Assembly: GCA_049652745.1 (NCBI GenBank)
Contig: JBASEY010000023.1
Span: 186,001 to 250,000 of the forward strand
Origin: JBASEY01 sp049652745
Lineage (GTDB): Bacteria > CSSED10-310
Direction: 5' to 3'
DNA: 64,000 bases
Of this stretch, positions 34,698-42,838 are shown one piece after another. The notes beneath the pieces are model-generated. The model saw nothing but the letters and a program-made list of their open reading frames with translations, did not search any database and was not told where the DNA came from. The translations under genes were made by a program, and so were the position numbers. Within the stretch, counting starts at the first letter, position 1. Every line of letters begins with the position of its first letter.

Positions 34698-35575
34698 TCG
34701 CCGGCGACTTTCGTCAAAGCTTCCTGCAAAACAGTAGCTTTCCAACCTGTGTCCCTTTCCAACCGAGAGGAATTCAACGAGCAATCTTTCAAATAAGAAG
34801 CATCCGATATGATCCCCTCCATTTGTACCGGAACGATTTTACTTGTATCCCAATTGAAAATTTTTGCCGCCATGATCCCCAAATCATAGCGACTGAGCCG
34901 AGTAGAGCCGCCGATATTGAAGACCTGGCTGATTATGTCCAAAGATAGAATACGATGAATAGCATCAGCGATATCCCGACTCCAGATCGGCGAACGAAAT
35001 TGATCCATGAATAGTTTTAAAAATTTTCCTTCAGACAAATCCTTGTGATTTTCACGTAAAAACGATCCATGGACACCATTGTCGAGGCCAAAAATCAATG
35101 CGCTGCGCAAAACGATTGCAGATGGACAGACCATAAAAACTTCCATTTCCGCGTCGAACTTCGTCTGGCTATACACCATATGAGGATCAGCATCGGCTTC
35201 ATTATGTGGGCCGGTCCCAGAATTGTAAACCAGGTCGGTCGAAAGAAAAACAAACCGGGATTTGTTTTCTTGGGCGATCGCAGCGAGATCGCGTGAGGCG
35301 GCGACATTCAAACTATACGCACGCTTTGGATCAGCGGCACAAAGCGCCGGCTTCGACAGAGCTGCGCAATGAATAATCGCGTGAATATGATTTTGCTTTA
35401 TCCAACTGTTCAATGGCTTTAGGCTGCCGGCAAGATCCATCTTGACAGTCCCGGCGACGGTTTCAGGAGGCTCAGTTTTGTTTTTGGTGACAAAAATTGT
35501 GTAATCATCGATTAAATCCCGGCAGAGATTATATCCAAGCAAACCGGATGCTCCTGTTATCAAGATGTGCTTCAT
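34679..35575 (-). CDS. RmlD-like NAD(P)-dependent sugar reductase/epimerase
   Basis: 298 aa. The Rossmann motif ITGASGLLGYNL (GxxGxxG) is at residues 6-17, IHCAALSKP and STDLVYNSG follow, and the catalytic YSQTKFDAE (YxxxK) is at about 137-141. VFNIGGSTRLSRYDLG matches the C-terminal part of dTDP-4-dehydrorhamnose reductases. The other rml genes are not adjacent, so the nucleotide-sugar substrate is unknown. GGAGGT six bases before ATG 35575 fixes the start. First gene of a minus-strand group with the zinc-ribbon protein and the SGNH hydrolase. Confidence 0.85.
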   Translation of the reverse strand: MKHILITGASGLLGYNLCRDLIDDYTIFVTKNKTEPPETVAGTVKMDLAGSLKPLNSWIKQNHIHAIIHCAALSKPALCAADPKRAYSLNVAASRDLAAIAQENKSRFVFLSTDLVYNSGTGPHNEADADPHMVYSQTKFDAEMEVFMVCPSAIVLRSALIFGLDNGVHGSFLRENHKDLSEGKFLKLFMDQFRSPIWSRDIADAIHRILSLDIISQVFNIGGSTRLSRYDLGIMAAKIFNWDTSKIVPVQMEGIISDASYLKDCSLNSSRLERDTGWKATVLQEALTKVAGEWSTNI

Positions 35576-35595
35576 TTTGATACCTCCATAGCCTG

Positions 35596-35621
35596 CCCAG
35601 TAGGTGCACCTTAACACTGGG
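35596..35621 (-). promoter_or_regulatory. Inverted repeat in the leader of the reductase gene
   Basis: CCCAGT (35596-35601) pairs with ACTGGG (35616-35621) and encloses GGTGCACC (35603-35610), itself a perfect palindrome. It sits about 20 bp upstream of the reductase start. It could be an operator or a leader hairpin; no regulator can be assigned. Confidence 0.3.
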
Positions 35622-35950
35622 TGATGATCAAATATATTATCCAAATTTCTATGAGCTTATCCAGAGAGATTCCTCGATCAAGCCGAATTCACGGTTTTAA
35701 TTAGCCGGTTTCCGATAGTTTTCGAGTCTGATCACCATCGAGAAGCCGGTACGCAAAAAAGGAAAAGACAGACATCCACAACGAAAAACATCGGGGCTTT
35801 TAAATATTCGCTGATTTTTATTTCACGAGACAGGAAATTTTGACCGGTGCACGATGTTCCGATAGTGATTTAGAGTTGTATAGAAATGAGGAGCTGATAA
35901 TGGTATCTGTCTAATTTATGCAGTATGCTTTTTGGAGTGTTGTCTGCTTA

Positions 35951-35966
35951 AGGCGCTGGTGCGCCT
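35951..35966 (+). promoter_or_regulatory. Hairpin before the xdhC-like start
   Basis: AGGCGC, loop TGGT, GCGCCT: a perfect six-base-pair GC-rich stem ending seven bases before the GGAGG site of the xdhC-like gene. It is placed where it could tune translation initiation. It is not followed by a T-run, so it is not a terminator. Confidence 0.35.
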
Positions 35967-35986
35967 GTCGATTGGAGGAACGATCG

Positions 35987-36832
35987 TTGAACACAGAATT
36001 TCTGGAGCATGTTTTTCGTATTAACACAGGTGAGGAAGAGGCCGCCGTAATGATACTGGTAGTTTCGACACAGGCCGGCGCACCTCAGATCCCCGGCGCA
36101 CGCATGCTGGTTTCACGGCAGGGTCGCCGGTATGGCACGATTGGTGGCGGCCAGCTTGAAAAACTAGCCGAGGAACACGCTATATCGATGTTGAATGAAA
36201 ACATACCGACGGACTTTAAAACGTTTGACTTGGGCTCTTCTCAAGATGCAACCCTTAAAACCGGAATGATTTGCGGCGGCCAGATGTCATTGTATTTCGA
36301 GCATCTCTCACCACCCGACCGAATCATCATTTACGGTTATGGCCATATAGGAAAAGTTTTGGCTCCCTTGGCCGCTCAGTGCGGCTTTCACGTCATCGGA
36401 GTCGACGAACGTTGTACCGACTTGGAGTATTTGGAAGATAACTCCCGCAAAAATATAACACTGCTTGGTATGCAGCCTGAAGAACATGCTCGGTCATTAA
36501 TGTTGAGGTCAACGGATTCGATTGTAATCATGACGCATGCGCATCTGGATGATTTGAGCACGTTGAAAGCTGTTTCGACTCGTGTGTTATCGAGCGCCTT
36601 GCCGCGTTATATCGGGATGATCGGCTCAAAAAAGAAGAATCGGGCAATAATGGAAGCACTAAAGGAATCCGGTGTTTCTCGATCTTTTTTAAATATGGTT
36701 CGCGCTCCGATTGGTCTGTCATTAGGCGGCGGTTCACCAACTGAGATCGCGGTATCGATTATGGCGGAGATACAGGCGGTAAAATACGGAAAAATTCAGG
36801 GTGGCGAAGTTGAATCGATGTCGAAAAAATAA
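35987..36832 (+). CDS. XdhC/CoxI-family molybdenum-enzyme maturation protein
   Basis: 281 aa from TTG 35987, set by TGGAGGA seven to eight bases upstream. The N-terminal XdhC_CoxI domain has TQAGAPQIPGARMLVSRQG and TIGGGQLEKLAEEHA (family GGGxLE motif), with MICGGQMSLYFE. The C-terminal Rossmann domain has IYGYGHIGKVLAPLA, MTHAHLDD, YIGMIGSKKK and GLSLGGGSPTEIAVSIMAE. Such proteins bind molybdenum cofactor and help sulfurate it for insertion into xanthine dehydrogenase-type enzymes. No xanthine dehydrogenase subunit genes lie in the window, so its client must be encoded elsewhere. Confidence 0.88.
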   Translation: MNTEFLEHVFRINTGEEEAAVMILVVSTQAGAPQIPGARMLVSRQGRRYGTIGGGQLEKLAEEHAISMLNENIPTDFKTFDLGSSQDATLKTGMICGGQMSLYFEHLSPPDRIIIYGYGHIGKVLAPLAAQCGFHVIGVDERCTDLEYLEDNSRKNITLLGMQPEEHARSLMLRSTDSIVIMTHAHLDDLSTLKAVSTRVLSSALPRYIGMIGSKKKNRAIMEALKESGVSRSFLNMVRAPIGLSLGGGSPTEIAVSIMAEIQAVKYGKIQGGEVESMSKK

Positions 36833-36996
36833 ACATGGGTTTTACTTGGACAATATTCAAATAGCTCCTTTTTTGACATGGCATTGTCCATAAGAAAAAG
36901 ATAAAATTCCTCAGGAATCACAAACAAAGAATGATCTCGTAATGGTGTTTCAAATGGATTGAATGGATTCGTTCAGCAGGGAAGCCGCCTGTTCTC

Positions 36997-37026
36997 TTGA
37001 CATTCAATAATCACACATCTTATAAT
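36997..37026 (+). promoter_or_regulatory. Consensus sigma-70 promoter for the CsgG-like gene
   Basis: TTGACA (36997-37002), 18-bp spacer, TATAAT (37021-37026). Both hexamers match consensus exactly. Transcription would begin near 37033, giving a leader of about 29 nt that ends in TAGGAGG before the ATG. This predicts strong constitutive expression. Confidence 0.75.
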
Positions 37027-37061
37027 TTTCTACGTTCTTTCTTACTTTAGGAGGTAAAAAT

Positions 37062-37778
37062 ATGAAAAAAGTTACTTTTATTCTGCTGCTGATGATGGCT
37101 ATTCTCTCTTTTGCAAATACAGGCTTGGCTCAGGAAAAACCACGTATGGGAGTGTTGCGGTTTACAAATCATACCAGCGCGGGCTGGTGGAGCGGCTCGG
37201 TGGGCAGTGATCTTCAGGATATGTTGATTTCCGAACTGGCATCGATGAAATCGTTTACGGTATTGGAGCGCAAGGAAATCGACGCGGTTTTGGGCGAGCA
37301 GGATCTTGGCGCTTCCGGCCGAATCGATGGCGCCACCCGTGCGAAAATCGGTCAGTTGAAAGGCGCCCAATACCTTGTAGCCGCTACCGTAAGCGCCTAC
37401 CAGGAAGACACCAAGGGTGGAGATGCCGGTGTTACAATCAAAGGCATCTCAGTAGGCGGTAAAAAAGACAATGCTTATATCGCCGTTGATCTGAAGGTGA
37501 TCGACACCACTACCGGTGAAATCGTCGATGCTCGAACAATCGAAGCCGAAGCGGCATCCGGCGGCCTCCGTGCCGGAATTTCCAGAAGCCAATTCAGCGG
37601 CGGCTTGGGCGGCTATGAAAAAACGCCTGCAGGCAAAGCGATTCGTGCCTGTATCATGGAAATTGCGGAATACCTGGAATGCTCACTGGTAAAAGGGCGC
37701 GATCATAAATGCATGCAGGAATATGATGCCAAGGAAGGCCGTAGACGGGAAAAAACCAAAAAGAGCATCAAATTCTAA
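37062..37778 (+). CDS. CsgG/HfaB-family protein
   Basis: 238 aa with a signal peptide ending near FANTGLAQ; there is no lipobox Cys, unlike CsgG of Escherichia coli. The mature part has RMGVLRFTNHTSAGWWSGSVGSDLQDMLISELASMKSFTVLERKEIDAVLGEQ, split by small residues, matching the CsgG core (here quoted in parts: DMLISELASMKSFTVLERKE). AQYLVAATVSAY, AVDLKVIDTTTGEIVDARTIEAE and AGKAIRACIMEIAEYL continue the family pattern. CsgG forms the outer-membrane curli pore; related proteins act in other envelope roles. No csgE, csgF or curlin genes adjoin. It has its own promoter and terminator, so it is monocistronic. Confidence 0.82.
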   Translation: MKKVTFILLLMMAILSFANTGLAQEKPRMGVLRFTNHTSAGWWSGSVGSDLQDMLISELASMKSFTVLERKEIDAVLGEQDLGASGRIDGATRAKIGQLKGAQYLVAATVSAYQEDTKGGDAGVTIKGISVGGKKDNAYIAVDLKVIDTTTGEIVDARTIEAEAASGGLRAGISRSQFSGGLGGYEKTPAGKAIRACIMEIAEYLECSLVKGRDHKCMQEYDAKEGRRREKTKKSIKF

Positions 37779-37811
37779 TATCAGCGCATATATTGCGGAC
37801 ATTTAGTATTT

Positions 37812-37861
37812 AACCGCGAAGAAATCAGATTTTAAAAAGCTGTTTCTCCGCGGTTTTTTTA
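37812..37861 (+). terminator. Rho-independent terminator after the CsgG-like gene
   Basis: AACCGCG-A-AGAAAtCAG (37812-37828) pairs with CTGTTTCT-C-CGCGGTT (37840-37855), and the stem is followed by a seven-base T run (ending about 37860). It is 35 bp after the CsgG-like stop and faces the end of glgP. Confidence 0.8.
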
Positions 37862-37910
37862 ATCAAACCTTTTTGAGAACAACCATCTGGAAACGAAAGG
37901 GAAGAGCGTT

Positions 37911-40478
37911 TTATTCCCATTTAATTTTCGGTGGTGTGAAGGTGTGGATCAACCCTTCATGATATGGAATTATCCTGGCGGCATACCCGCATCGTCCGGG
38001 ATACTCCACTAAAAATGAACCTTCATAGAGCCATTCAGATTCGTTTTGTGCCTTGATAGTCAGCGTTTGAACCTGTCCACGTGTGATATTGCCGTCCGGA
38101 TCGAGCGGTCCAAAATAGACTTGAACAAGTATCTGCTCCGGGTTCAAACCACCGGCCAGGATTTTTACCTCAACCGAAATTGTATCGCCGACATGAAATT
38201 CATGTTTATCATTTAAAATTTTCGACTCGATGATTTTTACATCGTCCCAAGCATCATGGATCCGATCACGCCACTGGTTGATATGCTTTGCCAATGCCGC
38301 TTCGCCTGCAATCATTTTTTGATAAGCTCCATGGCTGATCAGGTAACGCTGAGTATAATCCTTCAGCATTCGATGAGTCGTAAACATCTTGCCGACGGAT
38401 TTCATGGCGTTTTTCATCATACGTATCCACTGGCGGGGAAGACCCGATCGATCACGCGTGTAAAATGCGCTGGTTATTTCCCGTTCTAAAAGTCGATACA
38501 AGGCTTCGCTCTCGATTGCATCCTGTAGAAGCGGGTCATCGTAGACTTCCCCGGAACCGATGGCCCAGCCGTTGTCCTCCCCATAGCCTTCCACCCACCA
38601 TCCATCCAGAATACTTAAGTTCAGAACACCATTCAGAGCCGCTTTCATTCCCGATGTGCCGGATGCTTCAAGCGGCCGCCGCGGTGTGTTGAGCCAGACA
38701 TCACACCCGTGCAGCATATAACGCGCAACATTGATGTCATAATTTTCAAGGAATACGATGTGATTTCTGAACACCGGATCGTCCGACACTTTGACAATGC
38801 GTTTGATCAAATCTTTGCCGGGGTTGTCCTCAGGATGCGCTTTACCCGCAAAGACCAGTTGTATCGGGCGATCGGAGTGCTTCAACAAGGTTTCCAGCTT
38901 GTTCATATCATGAAACAACAGCGTTGCACGCTTATAAGTCGCAAAGCGACGTGCAAAACCTATCGTCAACACGTCGGGATGCAGCACCTCTTCCGCTTTG
39001 ACGATTTCTCCGCGTGAATAACCTCGTTGCCGCAGTTGCTTCGCCAGACGAGCCCGCGTGAACGATATCAACCGCTCCCGCCGAAGTTGATGGATGCGCC
39101 AGAGCTCGTTATCCGGAACATAGTCAATCCGATCCCAGATTTCCGGGTCTTCAGGCTCTTCACGAAATTTGGGGCCGAAATAGCTTTCCAACAAATCGGA
39201 CAAAGGATTATTGATCCACGTAAAAGAATGAACTCCATTGGTAATGTGTGAGATCGGAATTTCATCAACGGGTAAATCCGGCCACAATCCCTGCCACATT
39301 TTCCGGGATGTTTCCCCATGCAGTTTGGCTACACCGTTGCACTGCGCAGCCATCCGCAAGGCTAAAACCGTCAAACTGAAACTGGAATTGTCTCTGACCT
39401 CCTGACCGATTCGAATCAGTTGATCGATGCCAAAACCGAGTTTTACCGCCATCTGAGTAAAGTATTTTCGAATCAGTTCAAGTGTGAAATTTTCATTTCC
39501 CGCCGGCACAGGCGTATGGGTTGTAAACACATTGCCGGCCCACACAATTTCCCATGCTGCGTGAGCCGACAACCGGTAGCGTTCCATCAGCATCCGTATT
39601 CTTTCAAAACCCAGAAATGCCGAATGGCCTTCGTTGATATGATAAACGGTAGGGTGAATATTCATCGCCTCGAGCGCTCGAACACCGCCAATGCCAAGGA
39701 CAATTTCCTGCTGAATACGCATTTCCCTATCGCCGCCGTACAATCGCCGGGTTATGCCTCGAAAATTCGGTTTGTTTTGTGAGATATTGGTATCCAGTAG
39801 ATAGAGTGGTATCCGGCCGACATCGACCCGCCAAATTTGACAATAAACGGTCGCTTCACTCATCGGCACATCGATGACCAACGGCGTGCCGTCGCCATTC
39901 GTGACCTGAGTTACAGGCAGCGCATACCAGTCATTGTCGGGATACATCTCCTGCTGCCACCCATCATTGTTCAGATACTGCTGGAAATAACCATCCTGAT
40001 AGAGAAGGCCTATACCGACCATCGGCACACCCAGATCCGATGCCGCCTTTAAATGATCGCCACTTAGTATTCCCAAACCGCCGGAGTAAATTGGAAGGCA
40101 TTCGTCAAGGCCGTATTCGCATGAAAAATAAGCGACCAGAAAACGTTTTTGATCCGGCCAGGTTTTCTGAAACCAGGTTTTCGCATTCAGATATGACTCG
40201 AAACGAGCGTGTACACGCTTCAGATTCGAAACAAAGCTGTCGTCTTTGGACGCTTCGATCAGTTCGGCTTGAGGAAGTATGCTCAATAACTTCATTGGAT
40301 TTTGCCCGGATTCATCCCAGAAGTTCCTTTCCGGAGCCGATGCCGGGTGATAACCAAGTCTGATAAAGATGTCCAACGCTTCGTGATCCCAGGAAAACCA
40401 CATATTCATCGCGAGATTTTTTAACAGGTTCAGATTCTCGGGAAGCCTGACATTGACTTGAAACGTATTTATTTTCAT
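37911..40478 (-). CDS. glgP: Alpha-glucan (glycogen/maltodextrin) phosphorylase
   Basis: Phosphorolyses alpha-1,4-glucans to glucose-1-phosphate in the cytoplasm. The 855-aa chain opens with a DUF3417 domain (LPENLNLLKNLAMNMWFSWDHEA), which marks the short, archaeal/Thermotoga-type phosphorylase branch. YFSCEYGLDECLPIYSGGLGILSGDH, GIGLLYQDGYFQQ, YHINEGHSAFLGFERI and FTTHTPVPAGNE follow. Near the C-terminus, EASGTSGMKAALNG contains the PLP-lysine of the catalytic site. CAGGAG precedes the ATG. It is a single gene, with no other glycogen genes adjoining. Confidence 0.96.
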   Translation of the reverse strand: MKINTFQVNVRLPENLNLLKNLAMNMWFSWDHEALDIFIRLGYHPASAPERNFWDESGQNPMKLLSILPQAELIEASKDDSFVSNLKRVHARFESYLNAKTWFQKTWPDQKRFLVAYFSCEYGLDECLPIYSGGLGILSGDHLKAASDLGVPMVGIGLLYQDGYFQQYLNNDGWQQEMYPDNDWYALPVTQVTNGDGTPLVIDVPMSEATVYCQIWRVDVGRIPLYLLDTNISQNKPNFRGITRRLYGGDREMRIQQEIVLGIGGVRALEAMNIHPTVYHINEGHSAFLGFERIRMLMERYRLSAHAAWEIVWAGNVFTTHTPVPAGNENFTLELIRKYFTQMAVKLGFGIDQLIRIGQEVRDNSSFSLTVLALRMAAQCNGVAKLHGETSRKMWQGLWPDLPVDEIPISHITNGVHSFTWINNPLSDLLESYFGPKFREEPEDPEIWDRIDYVPDNELWRIHQLRRERLISFTRARLAKQLRQRGYSRGEIVKAEEVLHPDVLTIGFARRFATYKRATLLFHDMNKLETLLKHSDRPIQLVFAGKAHPEDNPGKDLIKRIVKVSDDPVFRNHIVFLENYDINVARYMLHGCDVWLNTPRRPLEASGTSGMKAALNGVLNLSILDGWWVEGYGEDNGWAIGSGEVYDDPLLQDAIESEALYRLLEREITSAFYTRDRSGLPRQWIRMMKNAMKSVGKMFTTHRMLKDYTQRYLISHGAYQKMIAGEAALAKHINQWRDRIHDAWDDVKIIESKILNDKHEFHVGDTISVEVKILAGGLNPEQILVQVYFGPLDPDGNITRGQVQTLTIKAQNESEWLYEGSFLVEYPGRCGYAARIIPYHEGLIHTFTPPKIKWE

Positions 40479-40881
40479 TCTTCAATCTCCTGATGGAAAA
40501 ATCCGTTGCAATCATCCGCAATCAGGTAGTGTAAACATTTTCCCGCAAATCGTCCATGAAGATTCTTCAAGATCGAGCAATCCAGGTGACTTGTCACTGT
40601 CCAGCATGTTTTCCAAGCGCAAATTTTCGCGCAGTATTTTTAGGTTAACTATGAATTAATTATATTTTTTTCGGCCTTTTTCGAGCACCCATTTTTAGCT
40701 GACAGCACTTAAAAATACTGGACTGATTGTTTAATGTCGCTAAAAATCCCTATTCATTTTATCGATATTTACAATAATTTGATTGCATAAAAAGCGATTA
40801 TCTGCTATACAATAAATGCTTTCGCAGACGTATGGCCATTTAAAAATGGTAATTATCTAAATTCAGAACAGGAGAAAAAAG
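40479..40881. other. Divergent intergenic region, AT-rich, no gene seen
   Basis: The 403 bp lie between glgP (minus) and the cyclophilin gene (plus). No convincing coding frame is present. The right half is very AT-rich and holds the promoter candidate listed for the cyclophilin gene. Confidence 0.45.
40783..40811 (+). promoter_or_regulatory. Candidate promoter of the cyclophilin gene
   Basis: TTGCAT (40783-40788), 17-bp spacer, TATACA (40806-40811); TACAAT overlaps at 40808-40813. A leader of about 60 nt would end in the AGGAG before the ATG at 40882. Confidence 0.45.
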
Positions 40882-41457
40882 ATGGAACAGAAACTTGTAC
40901 TACTATTATTAACCTCAGTTTTCTTTGTCGGAATGGTATTGGCTGAATCTAAACCGGAAAAAAATCCCAGAGTATATTTCGAGATCACGATTGGTGACGA
41001 AGATGCCGGTCGGATTGAAATGGAATTGTTTGCGGACGTCGTTCCGAAAACCGCTGAAAATTTCCGCGCGCTTTGCACCGGTGAGAAGGGATTCGGATAT
41101 AAAGGCTCGACTTTCCATCGGATCATTCCGCGGTTCATGATTCAGGGTGGTGACTTTACGCAGCACAATGGATATGGTGGCAAATCGATTTATGGTGACA
41201 GATTCGAAGATGAAAACTTCAATCTGAAGCATGATAATGCGGGACTTTTGTCCATGGCGAACGCCGGCCCGAATACAAACGGCTCGCAGTTTTTTATCAC
41301 TACCGTCAAGACGCCCCATCTCGATGGCAAACATGTGGTTTTCGGCAAAGTCGTCGAAGGAATGGATGTCGTTAAAAAGATCGAAGCCGTCGGAACCTCC
41401 AGCGGGAAGCCGACAGCGAAGGTAGTTATAAAGGACTGCGGAGAAGTCAAGAAATAA
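40882..41457 (+). CDS. Secreted peptidyl-prolyl isomerase, eukaryote-type cyclophilin
   Basis: 191 aa with a signal peptide (LVLLLLTSVFFVGMVLA). The mature domain has the full cyclophilin A pattern: FHRIIPRFMIQGGDFT (catalytic Arg, Phe and Met-Gln-Gly), GGKSIYGDRFEDENF, LSMANAGPNTNGSQFFITT and LDGKHVVFGKVVEGMDVV, ending in ITDCG-like IKDCGEV. The GKSIYG loop and the ANAGPNTNGSQFF run are those of eukaryotic cyclophilins rather than PpiA/PpiB. It would fold proteins in the periplasm or outside. It may be co-transcribed with the metalloprotease gene 82 bp downstream. Confidence 0.92.
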   Translation: MEQKLVLLLLTSVFFVGMVLAESKPEKNPRVYFEITIGDEDAGRIEMELFADVVPKTAENFRALCTGEKGFGYKGSTFHRIIPRFMIQGGDFTQHNGYGGKSIYGDRFEDENFNLKHDNAGLLSMANAGPNTNGSQFFITTVKTPHLDGKHVVFGKVVEGMDVVKKIEAVGTSSGKPTAKVVIKDCGEVKK

Positions 41458-41539
41458 CACTTTTTCAAGTTTTTGCTCATCCGAGCGATCACTTGATTTA
41501 CAAGATACATTTATTGATAAAGGATAAGGAGGAGAGGCA

Positions 41540-42724
41540 ATGAAATACAAAGTATCGTTAGGCTGTCTGCTGGTATCCGTTTTTGTCTTACTGCCGGCAG
41601 TCCACGGCGCAGAATTTCTCTACAGAGACATTTATGGAAACTTTGTAGAGTTCGATCCGGAGGAAAACTGGGGCTACGACCCAAAGAATCCCCATATGGT
41701 GATTTATTATCCGGGTACCGATAGCCCGGCATTCACGGTGACATTTCAAGATGAAGCGGCGCATTCAGGCTTCGGTTTTGATGATCCGACATATGGCGCA
41801 GACCGCCAGGCTCGAGTGTACGATGCTTTAACGTATATCGCCGGTGTTTTGGGTGGAGGCCTCGGCGAGCCGCGGATTCACTTTGAAGCGTCTCTCAACA
41901 ATCCTGGATTAAATATACTCGCATCTTGCGGTACCACTTACTGGACATCACCGCCTGGGTTTCAGGGAGGCGCCATGCATAAATATATTACGACGGGACT
42001 CGATCCACTACCGCTTTCAGAACCACATGGACATGCAATCGTCAACTTCGGCCATAACTGGTATGCCGGCACCGGTGCTCCCGGCGCTTTTCAGTATGAT
42101 CTTATGTCGGTCATCATTCACGAAGTCACACATGCTCTCGGCTTTGCATCGCTTGTCGCGAATGAAACAGGCGCCAGCGGAATAGGCACTCACATTTATT
42201 CCATATTCGATTCTTATCTGGTCAATGGGAGCAATCAGCCGTTATTTGATGCGCAAGCTTATTTTGTCGGCACCTCCAGCGATTTACTGGGCCTGAACGG
42301 CGGCATCAAATTTACCGGCCCTGAAGCGACTGCTGAATACGGAATCAATCCACCGATATATGCCCCCAACCCCTGGGAGTCCGGTTCGAGCCTTTCACAT
42401 TGGCATACATCCGTCTATTCAAATGCCGTTATGCGTCCTACGTACAGCCCAGGCCAGACAAGAAGAGCGTATCTTGCTTTTGAAATCGCCAGCCTGGAAG
42501 ATCTTGGTTACGAGCTCACCATGCAACCAAATACACCTACTCCTACCCGCACCCCGACGCGCACTCCGACGCGCACTCCGACGCGTACCCCTACCCGCAC
42601 CCCGACTGTTACAGAAACACCGACTCAAGGAATCGAGACGCCGACAACCAGCCCCATTGGAATAGCGATTCTGATCGCCCTGTTTACCGTGCTGGTAGGA
42701 GCCGCCGGTATAAAACGACGATAG
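41540..42724 (+). CDS. Secreted zinc metalloprotease-like protein with Thr-Pro stalk and C-terminal anchor
   Basis: 394 aa. A signal peptide (VSLGCLLVSVFVLLPAVHG) starts the chain. The zinc-site core is IIHEVTHALGFASL (HExxHxxGF, about residues 195-205); the third ligand of metzincins is not where expected, and GSSLSHWH further on may supply it. The pattern FDSYLV...LFDAQ...SLSHWH...EDLGYEL recalls secreted HExxH proteins that end in a DLGY motif. The last 70 residues are a (TPTR) repeat, then a hydrophobic helix (IGIAILIALFTVLVGAAG) and KRR, a tripartite surface-sorting signal of the exosortase/CTERM type by layout. A GGAGGAG site precedes the ATG. Confidence 0.8.
   Translation: MKYKVSLGCLLVSVFVLLPAVHGAEFLYRDIYGNFVEFDPEENWGYDPKNPHMVIYYPGTDSPAFTVTFQDEAAHSGFGFDDPTYGADRQARVYDALTYIAGVLGGGLGEPRIHFEASLNNPGLNILASCGTTYWTSPPGFQGGAMHKYITTGLDPLPLSEPHGHAIVNFGHNWYAGTGAPGAFQYDLMSVIIHEVTHALGFASLVANETGASGIGTHIYSIFDSYLVNGSNQPLFDAQAYFVGTSSDLLGLNGGIKFTGPEATAEYGINPPIYAPNPWESGSSLSHWHTSVYSNAVMRPTYSPGQTRRAYLAFEIASLEDLGYELTMQPNTPTPTRTPTRTPTRTPTRTPTRTPTVTETPTQGIETPTTSPIGIAILIALFTVLVGAAGIKRR
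42545..42604 (+). repeat. Five 12-bp tandem repeats coding Thr-Arg-Thr-Pro
   Basis: Units resemble ACGCGCACTCCG, with two identical central copies (42557-42568, 42569-42580) and three variants. Each unit codes four residues of the Thr-Pro-Thr-Arg stalk of the metalloprotease. The number of units may vary between strains through slippage. Confidence 0.85.
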
Positions 42725-42746
42725 TCGAATACACTTACTCTGAGAT

Positions 42747-42776
42747 AATGGCCGGTTTGTTGCCGGCCATTTTTAT
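42747..42776 (+). terminator. Rho-independent terminator after the metalloprotease gene
   Basis: ATGGCCGG (42748-42755), loop TTTGTTG, CCGGCCAT (42763-42770): a perfect eight-base-pair GC-rich stem followed by TTTTATATATTTTTT. Confidence 0.88.
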
Positions 42777-42838
42777 ATATTTTTTAAGCTCCAAACTCTC
42801 AAAGTGCAAAAAGTGAACAGGTAAAGTAAAATCAAGAC

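Larger units (their letters stand above)
35576..35986. other. Divergent intergenic region with hairpins and a four-codon ORF
   Basis: The 411 bp separate the minus-strand reductase from the plus-strand xdhC-like gene. Near the reductase is an inverted repeat (35596-35621). Near xdhC, GAGGAG is followed at ordinary spacing by ATG GTA TCT GTC TAA (35900-35914), a four-codon ORF. A perfect hairpin then lies at 35951-35966. No protein gene is evident; the frame open from ATG 35918 into xdhC looks non-coding before 35987. Confidence 0.45.

Noticed and set aside
35918..35986. N-terminal extension of the xdhC-like gene from ATG 35918
   Set aside because: Odd Trp/Cys/Arg-rich sequence across a hairpin, while TTG 35987 has an excellent ribosome-binding site and begins the family-like sequence.
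37866..37910. The 37812-37861 hairpin as a terminator for glgP too
   Set aside because: Read on the minus strand the stem is not followed by a T-run, so it is efficient only for the plus-strand gene.
40915..41550. 211-codon minus-strand frame over the cyclophilin gene
   Set aside because: Overlaps a confident gene with signal peptide and full motif set.
42545..42604. CRISPR-like array
   Set aside because: Twelve-base units without spacers, in frame with a Thr-Pro protein stalk: coding tandem repeat.
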